Origin: Promethearchaeota archaeon
GTDB lineage: Archaea > Asgardarchaeota > Lokiarchaeia > Sigyniarchaeales > SOKP01
Length of the DNA stretch: 7,093 nucleotides
Direction: 5' to 3'
Assembly (NCBI GenBank): GCA_030606095.1
Contig: JAUWHC010000129.1
Coordinates: 1-7,093 of the forward strand
Shown here piece after piece: positions 1 through 5,375 of the stretch; position 1 is the first letter of the stretch; every line of letters begins with the position of its first letter. Below the pieces are notes generated by a model. That model saw only the letters and a list, made by a program, of their open reading frames with translations. It was not told where the DNA came from and made no database searches. Position numbers and translations under genes: made by a program.

Positions 1-495
1 CCAGGACAAAAAGTTCTAGATGTTGGCTCTGGAACGGGTGTAATGATTCCTTATATTTTTAATTGCGTTAAGGAATCAGGTTCTATTGTAGCTATAGATT
101 TCTCTGAAAATATGATTATGATATCAAAAAGAAAACATCCAATTGAAAAATTTCCAAATTTAAAATTTAAAGTTCAAGATATCAATAATTTTTCAATGAA
201 TAGAGAATACGATGCTATTCTTTGTTATTCTTGTTTTCCTCATTTTCAAGATAAGGATCAATCTATTTCTCATTTAATAAAAGGATTAAAAAAACAAGGA
301 AAGTTAATGATCGCACATTCTGATTCTCGCGAAAAAATTAATAATATTCATATAAATGCAAATTCTAAAATTATCCACCACGATTCTTTACCAACAATAG
401 AGAAAATCTCTTCACTGATGGAAAAGTCAGGATTAAAAGTAATTGAAACTCTTGATAGTAATGAAATGTTTTATTTAATTGGAGTCTATATTTAA
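1..495 (+). CDS. Class I SAM-dependent methyltransferase, 5' end missing
   Basis: The frame is open from the first base, so 164 residues of a longer protein are present and the true start lies outside the window. Visible residues 5-13 read VLDVGSGTG, the glycine-rich S-adenosylmethionine-binding motif I. An acidic strand end follows (VAIDFS, the ribose-contacting position), then VQDINNF and the motif IV-like YDAILCYSCFPHF. The C-terminal part carries SREKINNIH followed by HHDSLP and a final ligand-like strand pair, a layout I associate with small Methyltransf_11-type enzymes found in clostridia and archaea. The substrate cannot be read from the sequence. The gene converges on the dehydrogenase with only 34 bases between the stops, so the two are not in one operon. 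The methyltransferase call is secure; any specific reaction would be a guess. Confidence 0.88.
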   Translation, partial: PGQKVLDVGSGTGVMIPYIFNCVKESGSIVAIDFSENMIMISKRKHPIEKFPNLKFKVQDINNFSMNREYDAILCYSCFPHFQDKDQSISHLIKGLKKQGKLMIAHSDSREKINNIHINANSKIIHHDSLPTIEKISSLMEKSGLKVIETLDSNEMFYLIGVYI

Positions 496-518
496 CAAGT
501 CTAAAATAAAAATAAGAT

Positions 519-529
519 AAAAAAAAAAA
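519..529 (-). terminator. Oligo-T terminator of the dehydrogenase gene
   Basis: Read on the minus strand, an unbroken run of eleven T begins immediately after the dehydrogenase stop codon and is followed by more T-rich sequence. Archaeal RNA polymerase can terminate at oligo-T tracts without a stem-loop, and none is obvious here. The position between two convergent genes fits. The tract is also simple sequence in an AT-rich genome, so the assignment is moderate. Confidence 0.45.
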
Positions 530-1345
530 TTAAAATTGCCACTCTCTAAAACGGTTCGCGGGTACTCCTACTTCAGCTATACCCCCATCGATAGGAAATA
601 TATGTCCTGTTATAAAATCACTTCTAGGAGATGCAAGAAAAATCATTAAGTTTACGACATCTTCAACTGTTCCAATTCTATTAAGGGGTGTTTTAACATC
701 TGACATTTTCAATGATTGTATTACGGTATCTTCGCTATTACCATATATCCCCGTAGTATGATAACCCGGAGCTATCGCATTGGAAGTAATGTAAGGAGCG
801 AGACTCTTTGCTAAGAGTTGAGTTAAAGCAATAATACCTGCTTTACTAATACTGTAAGCTGAAAGAGTATCGTCTGCAACTAATCCTGCTATAGAAGTAG
901 TGTGAATTACTTTACCTCTCAAGGGTTCCATTTTTTGCCTATTCATCTTACGACAAATGTTTTTATCGACTAACCATTGTCCTTTAAGGTTTACATTCAT
1001 GGTTATATCCCATGCTTTTTCACCAATTTTAATTATGTTAACTCCCGCTTGAGCTGCCGTTCCTGCGTTATTAAATAAAATGTATACATTATCGAGCTCG
1101 TTAAATGTTTGTTCAGTCATCTTTTTTACTTGTTTTGAATCTGAAACATCGCAAACAATTGGCACTACTTTTTGTTTTGTTTCTTGTTCAATCTTTTTAC
1201 TAGTTTCTTCCAATAAAGTTTCATTTATATCTACTAAAACTAAATCTGCACCTCTCTCAGCAAAAGCGTAAGCAACGCCTCTTCCAAAACCGCTAGCACC
1301 ACCCGTGATTACAGCTCCCTTTCCTTCTAGAAACTTATCAATCAT
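530..1345 (-). CDS. Short-chain dehydrogenase/reductase (classical SDR)
   Basis: This complete 271-residue protein has all the marks of a classical SDR: a cytosolic NAD(P)-dependent oxidoreductase acting on an alcohol or ketone. The cofactor motif TGGASGFGRG is at residues 14-23. D39 closes the second strand (LVLVDIN), and an acid there usually favours NAD(H) over NADP(H). D66, the NNAG motif (92-95) and N119 follow. The catalytic set is S151, Y164 and K168 (YSISK), then PG at 193-194. The length is normal for the family. The ATG is preceded by an AGGT on the coding strand (plus-strand 1354-1357) about eight bases away, a weak ribosome-binding site. The gene points away from everything to its right. 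Parts look richer in G+C than the flanks (28 of 60 bases at 541-600). Substrate unknown; annotations such as 3-oxoacyl-ACP reductase or gluconate dehydrogenase would be over-specific. Confidence 0.93.
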   Translation of the reverse strand: MIDKFLEGKGAVITGGASGFGRGVAYAFAERGADLVLVDINETLLEETSKKIEQETKQKVVPIVCDVSDSKQVKKMTEQTFNELDNVYILFNNAGTAAQAGVNIIKIGEKAWDITMNVNLKGQWLVDKNICRKMNRQKMEPLRGKVIHTTSIAGLVADDTLSAYSISKAGIIALTQLLAKSLAPYITSNAIAPGYHTTGIYGNSEDTVIQSLKMSDVKTPLNRIGTVEDVVNLMIFLASPRSDFITGHIFPIDGGIAEVGVPANRFREWQF

Positions 1346-1400
1346 ATTTTTTTACCTAACATTAATATTTAATTGATTAATGAATTATTGGTTAAGTTAG

Positions 1401-1416
1401 TATTTAAAATTTAAAT
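1401..1416 (-). promoter_or_regulatory. Possible TATA-type promoter for the dehydrogenase
   Basis: On the minus strand this reads as an ATTTAAAT/TTTAAATA-like box 56-71 bases ahead of the dehydrogenase ATG. Archaeal TATA boxes lie about 25 bases before transcription starts, which would leave a leader of roughly 30 bases containing the AGGT at plus-strand 1354-1357. The surrounding DNA is almost entirely A and T, so such a match has little statistical weight. Confidence 0.25.
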
Positions 1417-1546
1417 AAAAAAAAAAAAAATGAAAATCATTCCTGTATATGAGAATAAAGATTACATTCCAAACTTGTTAATGCCTTTATTAAACGCTAA
1501 ATATACAAAAGATGATTTTGATGGATTTATTGAAAAATTGATGTGA
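1415..1546 (+). pseudogene. Remnant of a TIR-domain gene (3' end only)
   Basis: This 44-codon stretch encodes the last part of a TIR domain and nothing upstream of it. From the ATG at 1430 it reads 38 residues beginning MKIIPVYENKD and containing YTKDDFDGFIEKL before a TGA. Aligned with the end of the large receptor gene (from 5121), 32 of 38 residues are identical, as are about 92 of 114 bases. The matching region also includes a run of exactly fourteen A in the same codon phase (1417-1430 and 5108-5121), giving four lysine codons in both. Resemblance stops just before that run, where an in-frame TAA (1412-1414) occurs. The fragment lacks the N-terminal half of the TIR, including the LSYS strand and the catalytic-glutamate region, so it cannot be an active enzyme. 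Translation as a 38-residue peptide is possible but unsupported. A mis-joined assembly at the homopolymer is an alternative. Confidence 0.8.
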
Positions 1547-1584
1547 AAATAATATATTTTTAATTTGCTTAATATTAAATTATC

Positions 1585-1606
1585 TTGAATTGATTTAAGA
1601 ATTCAA
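1585..1606. repeat. Perfect 7-bp inverted repeat upstream of the GRAM-like gene
   Basis: TTGAATT (1585-1591) and AATTCAA (1600-1606) form perfect arms around an eight-base spacer, 35-56 bases before the ATG at 1641. This could be an operator half-site pair or a small hairpin in the leader or promoter. Arms made mostly of A and T arise easily by chance here, so the regulatory reading is weak. Confidence 0.3.
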
Positions 1607-1640
1607 AAAAATCTTAAAAAATTAAAAAGTGTTGTTCAAA

Positions 1641-2426
1641 ATGGGTGAAAATGAATTAGATGTGGAAAGTGTAAGAGAAAATTTAAAATATTTAATGCAA
1701 GTACAAAATAGGCGACAAATAATAAAAACTATTGAAGATATAATTGTTCAAAAAAAAATCCCTTATCAAGCAATCTATGATTTGATCGGAGAATTATTAG
1801 TTGATAATTCTGAGTATTTTATGCAAAAAATATATCCTAAATTATATAAAAAGTTGAGGTACTTATCATATAGCGTTAATTTATTCGAGTTAGAAAGATA
1901 TATTTTAGAAAAATATAGCTTCTTTTCGGGAGAAACTCTTTTAGCCGCATTCAACGGAAAGGTTATCCAAAAAGATACTCAGGTAGCGGGACGTGTGTAT
2001 TTAACGAATTACAGAATTATTGCTCAGGGAAAGTTTGGACCGACGCCAGGATCAACTTTTGCAGCTATAGGGGCTGGGAGTAGTGCAAGTGGACAAACAA
2101 GTTCAAATGTTGCATTTGCAATGGGTTTAAACGACTACATCCAAAAACGAGTGCAAAAACAATTACAAAACTATATGGATCATAAAGCCTTACAAAACAA
2201 CCCTTGTTTTGGGTATCAATATCCAATTATGGACACATATGATGTGTATCGTAAAAAGAAGGATGTAAGGTATCGGGTTAACATTGAATTTGAGAAGCAT
2301 GGCAAAACTAAAAGAAAAACGTTGAAAATGAAAATTATTCCAAAACAAAAGTTTAACGAATCTTCAAGCGAATTCTCCAAAAGAAGAAATGAACATTTAA
2401 CCACTATCATAAATAATCTCAAGTAG
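1641..2426 (+). CDS. GRAM/PH-like domain protein of unknown function
   Basis: I do not recognise a named family. With the ATG at 1641 the protein has 261 residues; in-frame GTG at 1629 and TTG at 1632 would add at most four, and a stop at 1623 rules out anything longer. No ribosome-binding site favours one. Residues about 10-92 look all-helical. Residues about 93-131 read like a GRAM/PH-like core, with GE-TLLAAFNGKV and then GRVYLTNYRII, matching the usual pattern of a short strand, a glycine turn and the L-T-N-x-R strand. A Gly/Ser/Ala-rich stretch and a Gln/Lys-rich helix (about 132-186) interrupt the fold. Further strands follow (YPIMDTYDVYRKKK, VRYRVNIEFEKHG, KTLKMKIIPK) and then a C-terminal helix. 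GRAM/PH folds commonly bind lipids or proteins at membranes, so a membrane-side role near the neighbouring receptor is conceivable. There is no signal peptide or membrane span. Confidence 0.7.
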   Translation: MGENELDVESVRENLKYLMQVQNRRQIIKTIEDIIVQKKIPYQAIYDLIGELLVDNSEYFMQKIYPKLYKKLRYLSYSVNLFELERYILEKYSFFSGETLLAAFNGKVIQKDTQVAGRVYLTNYRIIAQGKFGPTPGSTFAAIGAGSSASGQTSSNVAFAMGLNDYIQKRVQKQLQNYMDHKALQNNPCFGYQYPIMDTYDVYRKKKDVRYRVNIEFEKHGKTKRKTLKMKIIPKQKFNESSSEFSKRRNEHLTTIINNLK

Positions 2427-2552
2427 ATCAATTCTTCTTTACGAATCTGATAATAATTCCATAATAAGTAATAGCATGCTTCATAATACCCTAGATTCAG
2501 AAATTAAAAAAGAAAACCCCTTAGTATTTTTTAATAAAAAAGATTTTCAAAA

Positions 2553-2562
2553 TATATTTATA
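2553..2562 (+). promoter_or_regulatory. Possible TATA box for the TIR receptor gene
   Basis: TATATTTATA lies 60 bases before the receptor ATG, within a spacing that would start transcription about 30-40 bases upstream of the gene. No Shine-Dalgarno sequence is placed to serve the ATG; GGAAG at 2594-2598 is too far away. The 195-base gap after the GRAM-like gene allows a separate promoter. The AT background makes this tentative. Nothing else convincing was found in 2427-2621. Confidence 0.28.
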
Positions 2563-2621
2563 CTAAATTAAGATATAATTATTATCAATTATTGGAAGTA
2601 GACATTGAAAATCCTTAAATA

Positions 2622-5252
2622 ATGAAATTAAAGAATAAAGTCAAGATTTTAGTACTAATTGAAATAATTTTTCTTGTAGGTGGTATTTATTGCTACGAGT
2701 TTAAAAACCAAATTATAAATTCAAACTTTAAATTAGCTAATCAAAAAAACCCTAATTTAAAAAATTCGGGTTATTGGGACCTTACGGGAAATCCTATTTT
2801 CATAGATGATTCAGATCCTAATTATAATTGGAGTAAGACCACTATTGAAAACGCTTGGTGTAGCGGTTCGGGAAGTTGGGCAGATCCTTATGTTATCGAG
2901 AATGTTACCCTTGATGGACAAGGTTCAAGCAATTGCATAGAGATTCGTAACTCTGATGCCTACTTTATTATTCGAAATTGCTCATTATATAATTCTAGTT
3001 CTTCAACTAAAGCCGGTATTAAATTAGATAACGTCGATAGCGGTAAAATAATAAAGAACAATTGTTCAGATGACAATTCTTTGGGAACATATTTATATTA
3101 TAGTAATAACAACACCCTTTCGGGAAATACCGCAAATAACAATGGTTATGGAATATATTTATTTTTTAGTAATAACAACACCCTTTCGGGAAATACCGCA
3201 AATAACAATTATAATGGAATATATTTAGAGGGTAGTAATAGCAGCAACCTTTCGGGAAATACCGCCAGTCATAACAATAATTATGGAATATGTTTAGAGG
3301 TTAGTAATAACAACACTCTTTCGGGAAATACCGCAAATAACAATTATAATGGAATTTTTCTTTCGCCGGGGAACAATAATTTAATTTATAATAATATTCT
3401 TATTAATAATAGAGTAAATGCTAAAGACGATGGAATAAATAATCAATGGGACAATGGAACTGTTGGAAATTATTGGGACGATTACGGGGGTAAAGATCAA
3501 GATGATGATGGTATTGGAGACACGCCATACTTAATCTCAGGAACAGCAGGAGCTCAAGATAGTTTTCCAATTTGGAATGATGGTATTGAAGAATTTTTAG
3601 GATTTAATCCATTCATAATTGACGATACAGGAGGAGGAAACTATACTTGGGCCCAAGCAGCGTTAAATATTTGGTGTTATGGTTTTGGTACTTATGAAAA
3701 TCCATATATAATAGAAAAAATCATAATTAATGGAAGAAATTCAAGCAGTTGTCTAATCATTCGAAATTCTAAAGTACATTTTGTTATTTCAAATTGTACT
3801 TTTTATAATTCAAGTAATGGAATATACGATGCTGGTATCAAATTAGAATATGTTAATAATGGAAAATTAATCAATATTAATTGTTCTAGTAATAATGGTA
3901 ATGGAATTTTATTATATAATTGTCAAAATATTATCATAGAAGAAAATTCAGTGAATTATAATAGCCTAAGTGGAATTTCATTAATCAATAGTGATAATAA
4001 TTTTATTTTAGATAATAAAAATACAATCAGTTATAATGGCATTTGTGGAATATATTTGCTAATGAGTAATAATAATAATATAACAAGAAATACAATATAT
4101 AACAATCAGTTTGGGCTATTTTTCAATGAATCTTCTTATAACTTTGTCTCAAAGAATAGTTTTAAAGGAAATCAAAAAGATATTTCAGAAATAAATTGTA
4201 CTGGTAACATTTTTGATACGCAAGAAGATGATTTCATATTCGTATTAATAATTATAATAGCTCTTATTATTAGTATAATCGTGTTTACAATAGTCGGTGG
4301 AGTTTTAGTTTGGAAAAAAAAGATATTTTTTAAAGACGAAGTACAAGAGGAAGAAAAAGAAGATTTAAAGAAAAATAAAATGGTTAATAAATTGCAAAAG
4401 AAACTCGTAAAAGTTGATTACCTAATCGAATCGAATAAAATTGAGCTAGCATTAAAAAGTTTAAGCAAAGTTGAAGACATAGCTAAACATAGTGTATTAA
4501 ATGATATAATAAATAAGGTTAATGAAAAAATTAATTACTGTAATAAGTTGGAATTGAAAAAAGTTAAAGAACCGATAATAGAAAAAGAAATCAAACCTTT
4601 AAAAGAGCTACAGCCTAAACTTATAGATAGAACAATCCCTCCAATTTTAAATAGATCATTAATTACGGAACCTTCAGATACAAAGGAAGAAATAGTAGAA
4701 ATAAAGGAAGTGATTTCAGAGCCGGGGGATAAAATCGGGAAATCGTTAGAACTTGAAAAGGATAAAATACTTAAGGATGATACGGTGTTATTAGAAGCTG
4801 ATACCTCTAAACAAAAAGAAAAAAAAATATCTGAAATTGTAACTGCAGAAAAAGCTAAAAAGAGCATCTTTTTAAGTTATTCCACGTTGGATTCAAAACA
4901 CTTCCAAATAAGAAAAATTGTTAAAGAATTGAAAAAATACGAAGGAATCAGCGAAGTTTTATATTGGGAAGCAGACAGTGGACAAGATATTGTTGAATAT
5001 ATGGAAGAAACTCTTGGAAAAACTAATGTATTCGTCCTATTTTGTTCTGAAAATGCTGCGAAATCGAATTCAGTAACTGACGAATGGCATGCTGCTTTTC
5101 AGATGAGAAAAAAAAAAAAAATGAAAATAATTCCTGTTTACGAAGATGAAGATTTAATACCAAACTTGTTGATGCCTTTATTGAACGTTAAATACACTAA
5201 AGATGATTTTGACGGGTTTATCCAAAAATTATACGATGAAATTTTAAGGTAA
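2622..5252 (+). CDS. Receptor-like membrane protein: NosD-type beta-helix ectodomain, one membrane span, cytoplasmic TIR domain
   Basis: This complete 876-residue protein is predicted to span the membrane once. Residues 1-25 form a basic then hydrophobic signal sequence. Residues about 45-530 are asparagine-rich parallel beta-helix repeats with many N-x-S/T sequons. They include a NosD-type cap (GNYWDDYGG, then a D-x-D-x-DG calcium-binding-like loop at 292-300). Residues 538-564 are one long hydrophobic helix followed by WKKK, which places the C-terminus in the cytoplasm. A helical segment (about 587-650) and a charged, proline-containing linker lead to a TIR domain at about 745-876. That domain has IFLSYS at 749-754, a serine-rich loop, E821 in the DEWHAAF helix at the place of the NADase catalytic glutamate, and a IIPVYEDED strand. 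NosD itself is a copper-insertion factor, but only the repeat fold is shared here. Ligand and enzymatic activity are unproven. Confidence 0.88.
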   Translation: MKLKNKVKILVLIEIIFLVGGIYCYEFKNQIINSNFKLANQKNPNLKNSGYWDLTGNPIFIDDSDPNYNWSKTTIENAWCSGSGSWADPYVIENVTLDGQGSSNCIEIRNSDAYFIIRNCSLYNSSSSTKAGIKLDNVDSGKIIKNNCSDDNSLGTYLYYSNNNTLSGNTANNNGYGIYLFFSNNNTLSGNTANNNYNGIYLEGSNSSNLSGNTASHNNNYGICLEVSNNNTLSGNTANNNYNGIFLSPGNNNLIYNNILINNRVNAKDDGINNQWDNGTVGNYWDDYGGKDQDDDGIGDTPYLISGTAGAQDSFPIWNDGIEEFLGFNPFIIDDTGGGNYTWAQAALNIWCYGFGTYENPYIIEKIIINGRNSSSCLIIRNSKVHFVISNCTFYNSSNGIYDAGIKLEYVNNGKLININCSSNNGNGILLYNCQNIIIEENSVNYNSLSGISLINSDNNFILDNKNTISYNGICGIYLLMSNNNNITRNTIYNNQFGLFFNESSYNFVSKNSFKGNQKDISEINCTGNIFDTQEDDFIFVLIIIIALIISIIVFTIVGGVLVWKKKIFFKDEVQEEEKEDLKKNKMVNKLQKKLVKVDYLIESNKIELALKSLSKVEDIAKHSVLNDIINKVNEKINYCNKLELKKVKEPIIEKEIKPLKELQPKLIDRTIPPILNRSLITEPSDTKEEIVEIKEVISEPGDKIGKSLELEKDKILKDDTVLLEADTSKQKEKKISEIVTAEKAKKSIFLSYSTLDSKHFQIRKIVKELKKYEGISEVLYWEADSGQDIVEYMEETLGKTNVFVLFCSENAAKSNSVTDEWHAAFQMRKKKKMKIIPVYEDEDLIPNLLMPLLNVKYTKDDFDGFIQKLYDEILR
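3102..3368 (+). repeat. Four tandem 66-69 bp coding repeats (beta-helix coils)
   Basis: Units start at 3102, 3168, 3234 and 3303, with spacings of 66, 66 and 69 bases. Each encodes a 22-23 residue beta-helix rung containing SNNNTLSGNTANNN or a close variant. The core AACAACACCCTTTCGGGAAA is nearly unchanged between units at the DNA level, including third codon positions, which points to recent duplication or gene conversion. All unit lengths are multiples of three, so the reading frame is kept. Confidence 0.9.
5108..5121 (+). repeat. Fourteen-base poly-A tract inside the TIR coding region
   Basis: An uninterrupted run of fourteen A encodes four lysines (RKKKKM) eight codons after the conserved TIR glutamate. 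A one-base slip would change the frame of the last part of the TIR domain. The same-length tract occurs at 1417-1430 in the TIR remnant. Confidence 0.85.
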
Positions 5253-5274
5253 GGTAATTATTTTATTTTTTACC
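5253..5274 (+). terminator. Possible terminator after the TIR receptor gene
   Basis: Directly after the TAA, GGTAA (5253-5257) pairs with TTACC (5270-5274) around a T-rich loop that includes six consecutive T (5266-5271). A T-rich stretch right behind a stop codon is the usual form of an archaeal terminator; the short stem may be incidental. No gene is visible in the rest of the gap up to 5375. Confidence 0.35.
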
Positions 5275-5361
5275 AAACTAATAAAAACTTTAAAATCAAA
5301 TTAGATCTTAATTAATAATTGTTAGAGATTCCATAAAAAATAGAATATATAGTATTTGAAT

Positions 5362-5369
5362 GAGATGAT
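5362..5369 (+). promoter_or_regulatory. Shine-Dalgarno-like site of the RelA/SpoT-TPR-SLOG gene
   Basis: GAGATGAT matches seven of eight positions of the archaeal GAGGTGAT ribosome-binding consensus and ends six bases before the ATG at 5376. The other plus-strand genes lack such a site. It decides the start: nearby ATGs at 5360, 5365 and 5368 are in other frames. Confidence 0.5.
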
Positions 5370-5375
5370 GATTAG

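Noticed and set aside
1080..1271. Open frame on the plus strand inside the dehydrogenase
   Set aside because: It lies antisense to a clearly conserved SDR region (cofactor and NNAG motifs), and its product shows no recognisable motif.
2326..2352. MKIIP in the GRAM-like protein resembling MKIIP of the TIR tail
   Set aside because: The match covers only about five residues and fourteen bases. The flanking sequence is unrelated, so chance in AT-rich DNA is sufficient.
2216..2431. Minus-strand open frame over the 3' end of the GRAM-like gene, resembling a small membrane protein
   Set aside because: It is an antisense reading of lysine-rich coding sequence, with no promoter or ribosome-binding site of its own.
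2443..2498. Inverted repeat GAATCT...AGATTC between the GRAM-like and receptor genes
   Set aside because: Six-base arms separated by 44 bases without extension are expected by chance, and no T-run follows the right arm.
3102..3368. Regular 66-69 bp repeats that could suggest a CRISPR array or a noncoding repeat array
   Set aside because: The units are in frame within a long open gene, unit length is a multiple of three, the variable parts are short, and the translated repeat is a typical beta-helix rung.
4535..4867. Minus-strand open frame inside the receptor's linker region
   Set aside because: The hydrophobic, serine-rich product is what an AT-rich lysine/glutamate linker gives in antisense. 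There is no start context or homology sign.
2622..5252. Annotating the receptor as copper-processing protein NosD
   Set aside because: Only the beta-helix repeats and cap resemble NosD. There is no nos operon nearby, and the membrane span plus TIR domain point to signalling.
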